Origin: Halisarca cf. caerulea
Lineage: Eukaryota > Porifera > Demospongiae > Chondrillida > Halisarcidae
Assembly (NCBI GenBank): GCA_963170055.1
Contig: CAUJGJ010000258.1
Location: forward strand, 3,726,901 to 3,790,900
Reading direction: 5' to 3'
DNA: 64,000 nucleotides
Part shown: positions 52,526 to 62,165 of the stretch, piece by piece
Layout of the letters: each line of letters begins with the position of its first letter
Position numbering within the stretch: the first letter of the stretch is position 1
Translations under genes and position numbers: made by a program
Notes under the pieces: model-generated
What the model was told of the DNA's origin: nothing
The model's input: only the letters and a program-made list of their open reading frames with translations
Databases searched by the model: none

Positions 52526-53507
52526 GTGAGTGTGTTAATGAGCTACGTATGTAATACAGCATGTAAACAAGTTGGGAAGGTATTATCATTATGTTGAGGG
52601 CCATGCCACATGTGTGATTCAGTATGCATAATTATGGAGTAATGAGTGTGTTGAGTAACTTGCAAGTTTGGTAATGCAAAGTTTAAAATAAGGAAACCCT
52701 ATATGGTGCAAGACTGAACATAATAAGAGTGTGGAGTTTACAATAACAATCCCAATGTTATCAAAATAGGTATAAAAATGTCTGTTTATCTAATGGTTTG
52801 GAGGGATTTGAAATCAACATACAGTGAACAGGATTACATGGAACTTTTGCATACATGCTTTATTATACTGTGGTTCCATGAGAAGACTTTCCAGCCACAA
52901 ACACGAGCAACCCACCAAGCCCATTGTTCCAGCCTTGGAGGTCCCCTGCATGATCACATAGCTACAACTAAATTATATGAATTTGTTCACATGCAGTTGT
53001 TTCACCTCACTGGCATACAGTACATTCAAATGTACATTGCTCACATAAGAATAATGTAGATATAACAGTAAATGTTGCAGAAAACAGAATGCATGTACAG
53101 AAAGTGATTTCTCCAATCTATTATTTAGATTATGATCAATTGGAGATGATTGTATCTGTCATATCGCTCTGTAGGATTGCCATCATATATCAACTGTAAA
53201 TTTAATTAATATCATAGTTGCCATGTTTTTTTGGTTGTACTCAATATAACACATGTTCACAGTGTATACATGTAAGTGTGTTAACAGTGCCATGAAATAA
53301 AAACTATAATAATATATCCTAACACAAAATTGATATACAATAATACGTACACGTTCATACAGTGCAGGTATAGTATAAATTATATTATAAATAATAAATA
53401 TATACCCTGTGCATACACACATACTGTACATTTGAAATAATAGTCATGCATACGTATGTTTGCAGCTTGTCACTGGGCTGCGAGACACATGGACATATAT
53501 AACACAA

Positions 53508-53508
<1 letters not shown>
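52526..53508. other. Intergenic, AT-rich, no supported gene
   Basis: The longest plus-strand open frame (52,778-53,059, 93 codons) has no recognisable motif and no splice-site support. Several TATA/AATAAA-like stretches occur at 53,280-53,410, but nothing links them to a gene. Confidence 0.6.

Positions 53509-53576
<68 letters not shown>
53509..53576. repeat. (CA)n microsatellite
   Basis: This is an uninterrupted run of about 34 CA dinucleotides, about 180 bp downstream of the zinc-finger gene's stop codon. The Cys-Val open frame on the minus strand is a by-product of the run. Confidence 0.97.
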
Positions 53577-53578
<2 letters not shown>

Positions 53579-53758
53579 GTGAGTCACACATCTAACTGTT
53601 GAAATGCAATAACACTTTCTCCCTCCATGCAACTGTCCCTAAACGTGTTGACAGCTTGGGAGACTAGAATCTTTCAACACTACCGAGTCCAGTGAAGTAC
53701 TAGTGAAGGAATGAGTTGAAGAGGCCGGACTTGAATTTAATTGTTTCTGTGTGAATGG

Positions 53759-56700
53759 TCACTCTGAGTCCAAGGATGAGAGTGTTTCTGGTTCGGGAGT
53801 ACACCTGGCTGTCTCTGTCTTCTCCTTCCCTCTCACTGTGTCCTTATGGTGTACCTTCAAATGTCTCTTTTTCTCATCGGACCGGGCAAATCTTCTTCCA
53901 CACTTGTCACAGGCAAACAGCTTTTCACCAATATGAGTACGGATGTGTTTTGTTAGGTGGTCAGATCTGGTAAATCTCCTAAAACAGAAGTGACAGAGGA
54001 AGGGTTTATCACCGGTGTGACATCGAATGTGCCTCGCTAGGACATCCGAACGACTGAATCTCGAATCACAATACTGGCAGACGTGCGGTCTCTCTGACGG
54101 TGTTGGAAGTGACTTTTCTAGTGTATTTGAAGTAGCTTCAGCGACCGGTTTTCTCTTCTTGGCTGTTGGCTTGGTTTTGACACTCGTCTGGGAAGGAAAC
54201 GGCAAAGGTAGAGTGAAATTTCCCTGAAGATTTAACTGATTGGTCGAATCTAAGACGCTTGTCGTTGCTACTTGGTCCTCCTTGGGGAAATGCTGAATAC
54301 TCAAAGTTGCCAGAGATTGGTTCTGTGGGGTCGTGGGTGAGAGAATTTCCCCTATTGTAGTTTGGGTCGGGCCAGGAAGAATACTTGTAATGCTTGTGTT
54401 GGCCACCGAGATTGAACAGTCATCGCTTATAACAGGACTGACGCCGTAAGTTACCAGGTTTTGGGCCTGATTTGTCATCGTATGGGGAGAATCCATTATC
54501 GAAAGAGTACCTGTCAGTGGTGCAGTGGTGCAGTTTTGGTGTACCTTCAAATGTCTCTTCTTCTCATTGGACTGGGCAAATCTTCTTCCACACTTGTCAC
54601 AGGCAAACGGCTTTTCACCAGTATGAGTACGGATGTGTATTGTTAGGTGGTCAGATCTGGTAAATCTCCTAAAACAGAAGTGACAGAGGAAGGGTTTATC
54701 ACCGGTGTGACATCGAATGTGCCTCACTAGGGCACTCGAATGACTGAATCTCGAATCACAATACTGGCAGACGTGCGGTTTCTCTGACGGTGTTGGAAGT
54801 GACTTTTCTAGTGTATTTGAAGTAGCTTCAGCGACCGGTTTTCTCTTCTTGGCTGTTGGCTTGGTTTTGACACTCGTCTGGGAAGGAAACGGCAAAGGTA
54901 GAGTGAAATTTCCCTGAAGATTTAACTGATTGGTCGAATCTAAGACGCTTGTCGTTGCTACTTGGTCCTCCTTGGGGAAATGCTGAATACTCAAAGTTGC
55001 CAGAGATTGGTTCTGTGGGGTCGTGGGTGAGAGAATTTCCCCTATTGTAGTTTGGGTCGGGCCAGGAAGAATACTTGTAATGCTTGTGTTGGCCACCGAG
55101 ATTGAACAGTCATCGCTTATAACAGGACTGACGCCGTAAGTTACCAGGTTTTGGGCCTGATTTGTCATCGTATGGGGAGAATCCATTATCGAAAGAGTAC
55201 CTGTCAGTGGTGCAGTGGTGCAGTTTTGGTGTACCTTCAAATGTCTCTTCTTCTCATTGGACTGGGCAAATCTTCTTCCACACTTGTCACAGGCAAACGG
55301 CTTTTCACCAGTATGAGTACGGATGTGTATTGTTAGGTGGTCAGATCTGGTAAATCTCCTAAAACAGAAGTGACAGAGGAAGGGTTTATCACCGGTGTGA
55401 CATCGAATGTGCCTCACTAGGGCACTCGAATGACTGAATCTCGAATCACAATACTGGCAGACGTGCGGTTTCTCTGACGGTGTTGGAAGTGACTTTTCTA
55501 GTGTATTTGAAGTAGCTTCAGCGACCGGTTTTCTCTTCTTGGCTGTTGGCGTGGTTTTGACACTCGTCTGGGAAGGAAACGGCAAAGGTAGAGTGAAATT
55601 TCCCTGAAGATTTAACTGATTGGTCGAATCTAAGACGCTTGTCGTTGCTACTTGGTCCTCCTTGGGGAAATGCTGAATACTCAAAGTTGCCAGAGATTGG
55701 TTCTGTGGGGTCGTGGGTGAGAGAATTTCCCCTATTGTAGTTTGGGTCGGGCCAGGAAGAATACTTGTAATGCTTGTGTTGGCCACCGAGATTGAACAGT
55801 CATCGCTTATAACAGGACTGACGCCGTAAGTTACCAGGTTTTGGGCCTGATTTGTCATCGTATGGGGAGAATCCATTATCGAAAGAGTACCTGTCAGTGG
55901 TGCAGTGGTGCAGTTTTGGTGTACCTTCAAATGTCTCTTCTTCTCATCGGACTGGGCAAATCTTCTTCCACACTTGTCACAGGCAAACGGCTTTTCACCA
56001 GTATGAGTACGGATGTGTGTTGTTAGGCGGTCAGATCTGGTAAATCTCCTAAAACAGAAGTGACAGAGGAAGGGTTTATCACCGGTGTGCCATTGAATGT
56101 GCCTCATTAGGGCATCCGAACGACTGAATCTCGAATCACAATACTGGCAGACGTGCGGTCTCTCTGACGGTGTTGGAGGTGACTTTTCTGGTGCATTTGA
56201 AGTAGCTTCAGTGACCGGTTTTCTCTTCTTGGCTGTTGGCGTGGTTTTGACACTCGTCTGGGAAGGAAACGGCAAAGGTAGAGTGAAATTTCCCTGAAGA
56301 TTTAACTGATTGGTCGAATCTAAGACGCTTGTCGTTGCTACTTGGTCCTCCTTGGGGAAATGCTGAATACTCAAAGTTGCCAGAGATTGGTTCTGTGGGG
56401 TCGCGGGCAAGAGAATTTCCCCTATTGTAGTTTGGGTCGGGCCAGGAAGAATACTTGTAATGCTTGTGTTGGCCACCGAGATTGAACAGTCATCGCTTAT
56501 GACAGGACTGACGCTGTAAGTTACCAGGTTTTGGGCCTGATTTCTCTTCGTATGGGGAGAATCCATTATCGAAAGAGTACCTGTCAGTGGTGCAGTATAC
56601 GGAGTTAGTGGACTGAGGCTGGACGGAGTTTGAGCTGGGTAGGGAGAGACATTATCCATTACCAAAGGCGGGGGATAGTTCTCCATGCTCAGAGGTAGAG

Positions 56701-56961
56701 AAGCAGTACACAAGGTGTTCGGGCTTCTTCCTGGCTGAGGATACGTGTTCATGCAGTGAGAAACCGTGTGGGATGGAAGAGGCTGGGGCTGGTGGCCCAA
56801 TGGCGAAAGTTGTCTTGGACTCTCTAGAGTCAAAGGCTTGTATGTCGGAGAATATCCCATTTCGAACTGGTAGGTTGAATGTTGCCATTGGCTCACGGGA
56901 GGTGACTGAATATGAGACATCCTTGAAATTTCTTCTGGATGATATAGAACTTGGGTTGACA
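53759..56961 (-). CDS. EGR-like C2H2 zinc-finger transcription factor with 12 fingers (main, terminal exon)
   Basis: The minus-strand exon runs from an acceptor (TTATTCTCTCCGTATTTACAG, exon from 56,961) to a stop at 53,759. The open frame reaches 57,007, but its first ~16 codons, a hydrophobic signal-peptide look-alike, are intron. Residues are counted from that ATG. An S/T/P/Q-rich N-terminal part (to about 137) is followed by four 230-residue repeats (138-367, 368-597, 598-827, 828-1057) and a short tail. Each repeat has an S/T-rich part, a KKRKP basic stretch (likely nuclear localisation) and three perfect C-x2-C-x12-H-x3-H fingers joined by TGDKP and TGEKP. The fingers match EGR (Krox) proteins: RSDxL in finger 1, RSDHLT in finger 2, (R/Q)S(D/N)EKKRH in finger 3. 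EGR proteins have one such triplet and bind GCGTGGGCG. Repeats 2 and 3 are nearly identical; their finger 1 reads HSSALVR. Repeat 4 has the linker changed to IGEKL. EGR genes typically have a short first exon; none was found here, so the true start is unknown (Met30 is an in-exon alternative). A nuclear DNA-binding role is inferred. Confidence 0.85.
53837..56596 (-). repeat. Four-fold 690-bp in-frame coding repeat
   Basis: Exact 690-bp units (230 codons) lie at 55,907-56,596, 55,217-55,906, 54,527-55,216 and 53,837-54,526. Each begins near [15 protein letters not shown] and ends after the third finger (KVHQNCTT). The middle two are almost identical, differing at one visible codon (KTTPTAK or KTKPTAK), while the outer two hold the diagnostic differences. 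The order suggests duplication followed by a recent duplication or conversion of the middle unit. Confidence 0.95.
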
Positions 56962-56982
56962 CTGTAAATACGGAGAGAATAA
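56962..56982 (-). promoter_or_regulatory. Splice acceptor of the zinc-finger exon
   Basis: Read on the minus strand this is TTATTCTCTCCGTATTTACAG, a pyrimidine-rich tract ending in CAG. It explains why the hydrophobic start of the longer open frame should not be read as a signal peptide. The same site recurs 1,083 bp upstream, in the duplicate copy near 58,045. Confidence 0.7.
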
Positions 56983-57031
56983 ACATTAACACGGTAAATG
57001 CGCACACGTATGTTTAATCTAAACCGTTAGG

Positions 57032-58044
57032 CTAACGAGAAGTAACAAGCATCACTTGCATGCTCATAAGGAACCTACTTCTGCTAGAAGTGGAAGCAAA
57101 CGTATCCAGTGGGCGTCCAACAGTAGCGTCCGTTCCTTGAGTACAATAGAATCGATCCAGTGATCTGGTGTGCCGCCGAACGTGCCACGTTAGCTCATCC
57201 GAACGACTGAATCTCGAATCAGAATACTGGCAGACGTGCGGTTTCTCTGACGGTGTTGGAGGTGACTTTTTTGGTGTATTTGAAGTAGCTACAGCAACCG
57301 GTTTTCTCTTCTTGGCTGTTGGCGTGGTTTTGACACTCGTCTGGGAAGGAAACGGCAAAGGTAAAGTGAAATTTCCCTGAAGATTTAACTGATTGGTCGA
57401 ATCTAAGACGCTTGTCGTTGCTACTTGGTCCTCCTTGGGGAAATACTGAATACTCAAAGTTGCCAGAGATTGGTTCTGTGGGGTCGTGGGTGAGAGAATT
57501 TCTCTTAGCGTAGTTTGGGTGGGGCCAGGAAGAATACTTGTAACGCTTGTGTTGGCCACTGAGATTGAACAGTCATCGCTTATGACAGGACTGACGCTGT
57601 AAGTTACCAGGTTTTGGGCCTGATTTCTCTTCGTATGGGGAGAATCCATTATCGAAAGAGTACCTGTCAGTGGTGCAGTATACGGAGTTAGTGGACTGAG
57701 GCTGGACGGAGTTTGAGCTGGGTAGGGAGAGACATTATCCATTACCAAAGGCGGGGGATAGTTCTCCATGCTCAGAGGTAGAGAAGCAGTACACAAGGTG
57801 TTCGGGCTTCTTCCTGGCTGAGGATACGTGTTCATGCAGTGAGAAACCGTGTGGGATGGAAGAGGCTGGGGCTGGTGGCCCAATGGCGAAAGTTGTCTTG
57901 GACTCTCTAGAGTCAAAGGCTTGTATGTCGGAGAATATCCCATTTCGAACTGGTAGGTTGAATGTTGCCATTGGCTCACGGGAGGTGACTGAATATGAGA
58001 CATCCTTGAAATTTCTTCTGGATGATATAGAACTTGGGTTGACA
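57032..58044 (-). pseudogene. Truncated EGR-like zinc-finger copy 2 (one broken finger)
   Basis: From the duplicated acceptor the frame is open to a stop at 57,032. It keeps the complete N-terminal part, the S/T-rich repeat region and KKRKP, nearly identical to the 12-finger gene. The first finger is damaged: the second cysteine is serine (VCQYSDSRF), although RSDELTWH retains the EGR-type helix. After RRHT the homology ends and an unrelated tail of about 49 residues (starting RSLDRFYC) follows. Fingers 2 and 3 are missing. It could make a truncated, non-DNA-binding protein but is more likely a duplicate remnant. It lies between the functional exon and any upstream first exon, so in a long transcript it would be skipped or act as an alternative exon. 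Confidence 0.7.
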
Positions 58045-58114
58045 CTGTAAATACGGAGAGAATAAACATTAACACGGTAAATGCGCACACGTATGTTTAA
58101 TCTAAACCGTTAGG

Positions 58115-58537
58115 CTAACGAGAAGTAACAAGCATCACTTGCATGCTCATAAGGAACCTACTTCTGCTAGAAGTGGAAGCAAACGTATCCAGTGGGCGTC
58201 CAACAGTAGCGTCCGTTCCTTGAGTACAATAGAATCGATCCAGTGATCTGGTGTGCCGCCGAACGTGCCACGTTAGCTCATCCGAACGACTGAATCTCGA
58301 ATCAGAATACTGGCAGACGTGCGGTTTCTCTGACGGTGTTGGAGGTGACTTTTTTGGTGTATTTGAAGTAGCTTCAGCGACCGGTTTTCTCTTCTTGGCT
58401 GTTGGCGTGGTTTTGACACTCGTCTGGGAAGGAAACGGCAAAGGTAGAGTGAAATTTCCCTGAAGATTTAACTGATTGGTCGAATCTAAGACGCTTGTCG
58501 TTGCTACTTGGTCCTCCTTGGGGGAATGCTGAATACC
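58115..58537 (-). pseudogene. Truncated EGR-like zinc-finger copy 3 (5'-truncated)
   Basis: Second copy of the 1,083-bp unit, retaining only the last part: about 35 residues of the S/T region, [11 protein letters not shown], the same broken finger (VCQYSDSRF, Cys to Ser) and the same unrelated tail ending in VTSR and a stop at 58,115. The N-terminal part and the acceptor are lost because the copy breaks at about 58,540 into unrelated sequence. The shared Cys-to-Ser change shows that copies 2 and 3 arose from an already damaged copy. Confidence 0.75.
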
Positions 58538-58665
58538 CAGAGAAACCCAAATCCCTGTTGTTATCGGGTCTATGGCTGCAGAGACGCGCGCTGACGTTGC
58601 ATGTGCGTTGGGGTTTTCCCTTATTGTTAGGATTGGGCCTTAGTAGCGAATCATGAAGAGGAGCC

Positions 58666-58783
58666 CTCCAGCCTACATACTACTACCAAGATAACTGAGA
58701 AAAAGAGGAGAAAGATGTTCATGACTCCAGCCTACATACTACTACCAAGATAACTGAGAAAAAGAGGAGAAAGATGTTCATGA
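58666..58783. repeat. 59-bp tandem duplication (two copies)
   Basis: Two identical 59-bp copies (58,666-58,724 and 58,725-58,783) begin CTCCAGCCTACATACTAC and end GATGTTCATGA. Two identical copies point to a recent slip or an assembly duplication. Confidence 0.93.
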
Positions 58784-58857
58784 AGGCATTTTGGTGAGCG
58801 AAATCTGAATCTAATCCAAAACGAACTCTAACGCGTGTAGTATTTTGTTAACTGACC

Positions 58858-59058
58858 CTAATCCAAGCCTAGCATTATGTCTGACACCTCGCAAATTATG
58901 TGGTCGTGGTCTACGTTATGTCCATGAAATATTGCTCTTTCTGGGAGAGGCCACCCCTTCGCCATGGGCTTTCCTTCAACATTCGTAAGGATGCACTCCT
59001 CTTGTGAATCCTGAGGGATAATCCGTACAATTCCACCCTTCCTGATTGGCTTCTTGAT
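58858..59058 (-). CDS. Candidate terminal exon of an unidentified gene
   Basis: On the minus strand a convincing acceptor (CTTCCTCGTTGTTTCAG) is followed in phase 0 by 66 codons and a TAG stop. The peptide starts IKKPIRKGGIVRI, contains CILTNVEGKPMAKGWPLP and ends DIMLGLD. The composition is that of an ordinary soluble protein, not repeat noise. I do not recognise the family and find no upstream exon with confidence. The transposase-like exon at 59,949-60,177 lies upstream on the same strand and could belong to the same transcription unit, but nothing proves it. The frame stays open through the acceptor to an ATG at 59,151, so a 97-codon unspliced reading is the alternative. Confidence 0.4.
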   Translation of the reverse strand: MKKPIRKGGIVRIIPQDSQEECILTNVEGKPMAKGWPLPERAIFHGHNVDHDHIICEVSDIMLGLD

Positions 59059-59948
59059 CTGAAACAACGAGGAAGCACAATACTGGTTTAATCCTCTAAT
59101 ATTATAGGTTCTCGGTGGCCTTTTCAATAGTGTTGATCGACGTACTGTCATACTGTCTGCAGTTCCTTATTACTGTTTGTTGTTAGGCTTGTCTGAATGT
59201 CAGTTATCTGGTACCAGGCATCATTTTCAACATGGGGAGCAGTTAGCCATAGGATATAAGATTGGTACGCACAAATATATGTATAATATATAATAATAGT
59301 ATTATTATCTACAATGGTTTATCTAATACTCTTTCTTCATGGATGCTTTTATCTGGATTGAATCCAGATTCATCCATGTGAAAGCATGCATCATGCAATT
59401 CCCTCGACACTTTGGAAGATGGATTCACTATACATTGTACTTGAAACATACAAACTTGTGCTCACTGAGCTAGCTGTGCATCAAAACACTTAAGCATGTT
59501 GACTGGGTGTGTTGTGCACAAGTGTAGTGGTGTCATTATGCATGTGTATGAGGATGTGCATATGTTGTATGAATGATAGTGGCTGTTAAATTCTGCATGC
59601 ATGAGGGTAATAATAAAAATGCTTTTGTCTTCTCTAAAATGATAATATATGGTTTTGTCCCAAAATGGGAGTGCCGTCCTCCTTTCCTACCACAACAATG
59701 CCCCCCTCCATATGTATAGACACCCTTCCACGGTGATCATTTGAACCCTGCATGCAAAAGTATACGTATTGAATTGAAAGTCATGTTGTGCACATATGTA
59801 CATTAGACTGTACTATATAGCTTACTTGGATAGCTTAGTAATTTTGGAGTCAGTCCCACACTAGCCTCTCAATTTCTCCACTTAGGGGAACTTCTTCAAT
59901 GTCTACTAAGGTGGCTATAGTGTATAATTAACTTAAATAAGAACAGCA
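59059..59948. other. Intergenic, no supported gene; one strong hairpin
   Basis: The stretch is AT-rich and lacks convincing exons. It contains an inverted repeat at 59,338-59,378: arms CATGGATG and CATCCATG surround a second pair, CTGGATT and AATCCAG. Confidence 0.6.
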
Positions 59949-60177
59949 CTACCAACATGTACACAAGCACTTATTCATATCCTTTCCATACAACGCTTGT
60001 AGCTTTAGAAAGGTGCTGGGGCTTAGTATATTGTAGCACAGCTGCTGTTGTTGGTATTTGGCCAGCGTATAATTAGGAGACAGGTTGATGTAATTGCTTG
60101 TAATGTTGGCCATCTTCTTGAAAAAGCTATACTTTGCTTCATACCGCATACACCAGTATGGCACAAGTGGTCCAAAT
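59949..60177 (-). pseudogene. Exon fragment of a transposase-derived gene (FGPL-WCMR-EAK family)
   Basis: A minus-strand acceptor (GATCAACATTGCTACAG) precedes an open frame reading FGPLVPYWCMRYEAK, then FFKKMANITSNYINL and LAKYQQQQLCYN, to a stop at 59,949. I recognise the pattern F-G-P-L, W-x-M-R-(F/Y)-E-x-K, F-K, L-A-x-x-(H/Q)Q from the C-terminal half of an uncharacterised animal protein family associated with transposases, the same broad family as the relic at 52,390. The exon itself is intact, but neighbouring conserved exons were not found, so I call it a fragment; it could still be part of a longer spliced gene. The link to a named transposon superfamily is uncertain. Confidence 0.5.
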
Positions 60178-60239
60178 CTGTAGCAATGTTGATCACGGTT
60201 CATATTTTCATACTTCAATATACGTACATACGTACATAG

Positions 60240-60915
60240 TATCTGTATTTAACCACTCACCTAGCCATCCATGTAGGAATATGCACCAGCTAGCTAGCGC
60301 ATCTTTGGGATAAGTGTACATTCAGGGTACAGTTGTTTCTGTAAGCAAGTACTTACAACTATACTTAATTAAAATGTGTGTTTAACTATAGATTGTAGAT
60401 GTTGATGCATATTTATGGTTATTTTGTATGTTTATTGTTATAATATTTACTAGTTACTGTATCTGAAGCTTCTTCGAGATTTGACTCTTAGGTAAGTTTA
60501 TCAAAATAAATTGTGTGTATTGACCGTGGTGCGTGATACATATTCCTCAATATTAGGATTCCTTGTTGTAAAATGAGAGAATTTTCAATTGAAGATTGGA
60601 TTTACTTCACGAACTTATGTTGCACAGTGAAGAATGTTGATAAGTTACACTACTTGTGAAGTGCTGGAATGATTAGTCTAAAACTTGTTTAAAAGCCTTA
60701 TGCCTTGCTGATGCTATGGTCCTTACTCATTGCTCTTACTCATGCTATGCATGATATAACTATTCATTGGATTTTTGTCAGCATGCAGTGTTAGATGTTA
60801 TGTTATTGCCATTGTGTATCTCCAATAGACAAAGGATGGTAATGGTGGTGGTGATGACAATCCTAGTAGGGAAGCTAGCCGAAGTGATAACAGCTGCCAG
60901 TTCGAAATGGTACAC

Positions 60916-60970
<55 letters not shown>

Positions 60971-61642
60971 TTGCTTGTACATAGTTGTATATGTGGGTAT
61001 TTTGCTCAATGGTGTTTGAGTATGTATGCACACGTACATGCATACATGTATGCATACACAAGGAAGTGGTTATAGAAGAGAAAACATGTATGCTAGGAAT
61101 GAATGTGTGTATAAGGATAAGTTTTCATGCTTTTCTTTGCTACAGAGGAACAGATATGCTGCTAAAGTGGGACCCAGTGGTCTGTGCCCAAGATTGAAGA
61201 GCTACATGTGACTGCCTTACTAGACTATTTAACCTTTTTCAGTATTGTTTGAAGCACTATAATTCTGTGTAAAAGTTTCTGTTATAATTTTGCTTTTATT
61301 CCCAATTTAAAACCTTCAAACGAGAATCTTCATGCATGGGTCTACATTGTTGTGCAAACTACTGGTAGGTGTCTAATCTGATAGCGGAAGTTGGATGTTC
61401 AAGAAGCTCAGCTAGCCGGATCGTTGATGCATGTATGCAGCAACTTACACCAATTAGTGGCATTATGGGATATGACAAATATTTAATTCCTGTCTTACCC
61501 CATTTAGTTGTCAACAGCATTAACGTCTCTCATGGTAATAGGTTTGGAAAGATCTATCAAAGTATACTAGTTCAGTGAAATAAAGTTGAAGTATTTAGAA
61601 ACTTTTGGCAAAGTTCTCTAGGCCTGTAGGTGTTCAACAACT
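60240..61642. other. Intergenic, no supported gene
   Basis: The stretch holds a GT microsatellite and scattered short open frames. An acceptor-like TTTTCTTTGCTACAG near 61,145 is followed by only about 20 codons to TGA at about 61,208, with no motif. The 69-codon frame at 61,369-61,578 is unsupported. Confidence 0.55.
60918..60967. repeat. (GT)n microsatellite
   Basis: About 25 uninterrupted GT dinucleotides, ending in GCGTTTGC. The Cys-Val run in the plus-strand frame across it is a by-product. Confidence 0.96.
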
Positions 61643-62165
61643 ATGGGTAAGTTTCTTGTGGTTAGTGAAGACGTTAAAGTATAATCTTTTGACTATTCCT
61701 TGTATTTTTGCTGTTTCTTAGGAAAGCCAAGAGGTATGCTGCAAAAACCTTATGGTCTACAGACAAAAACAATGCTAGCATGACAAAAATACAGAAAATC
61801 TCAGTCTGCACAACATGTAAGGGCCAATCCTTTTGGCAATGCATCCCATGCAAATGGAATTGTTGAAAAAATTCTTGTACCACTCGGTAGGCCTGATCAT
61901 AGTAATGTGGCATGATGTTCAATTTTGATAGGAAAAGGTTATAGAAGGTTAAGTCCTTTAGTGTGTATAATATGTCTCCACACCGGGGTGTAGAGGTCAA
62001 ACAGCCCCACTCGGCGATTAGGAAGTGTATTTACGTGCAATTAAAGAATGGTTACAAAGATTATAGCTTTTGTTCCAAAAGATGGCTGTCTGAATTTTAT
62101 TGAAGAAAATGATGTTTTGTTAGCAGGATTGGGAAGAAAGAGTCGCGCAGTTGGTGACATCCCAA
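61643..62165 (+). pseudogene. RPS23: Ribosomal protein S23 (uS12 family) pseudogene, introns retained
   Basis: Three decayed exons are in order. Exon 1 is ATGG at 61,643-61,646 followed by donor GTAAGT. Exon 2 starts at 61,722 after TGTTTCTTAG and restores Met-Gly-Lys; after a frameshift it shows the RPS23 pattern Q-x-stop-H-D-K (TAG where Trp is expected), then ANPFGNASHANGIV with one codon missing, ending near 61,872. Exon 3 (from about 61,983) reads GVEVKQPHSAIRKC, loses a codon, shifts frame by one base, and continues with [18 protein letters not shown] and AVGDIP to about 62,165, then a stop; the last ~27 codons of RPS23 are absent. RPS23 is a small-subunit protein at the decoding centre. 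Stops, frameshifts and the missing end rule out function. Intron remnants mean it arose by DNA duplication, not retroposition. Identification rests on several independent motif matches in the correct order. Confidence 0.85.

Larger units (their letters stand above)
57008..58540 (-). repeat. Tandem 1,083-bp duplication of the 5' part of the zinc-finger exon
   Basis: 57,008-58,090 forms one full unit; 58,091 to about 58,540 repeats the start of the same unit and then homology stops (CTGAATACCCAGAG against CTGAATACTCAAAG). Within the unit, about 57,190-58,090 is homologous to the 5' half of the functional exon (56,107-57,007), and 57,008-57,190 is a different tail. GTGGGCG occurs once per tail (57,109 and 58,192). 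Confidence 0.9.

Noticed and set aside
52778..53059. 93-codon plus-strand open frame
   Set aside because: No motif, no splice or promoter support, unusual composition and isolated location.
54461..56043. Repeated 61-70 codon plus-strand frames inside the zinc-finger exon
   Set aside because: They are antisense shadows of the 690-bp coding repeat, recurring at exactly that spacing.
58541..58630. Plus-strand frame reading IPVVIGSMAAETRADVACAL before a TAG near 58,640
   Set aside because: It faintly resembles the end of a retroelement polymerase protein, but it is too short and without upstream homology to support a call.
60767..61075. 102-codon frame with a Cys-Val run
   Set aside because: It is driven by the GT microsatellite; no other support.
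61674..62000. 108-codon minus-strand frame overlapping the RPS23 relic
   Set aside because: It is antisense to the recognisable RPS23 exons and has no motif of its own.
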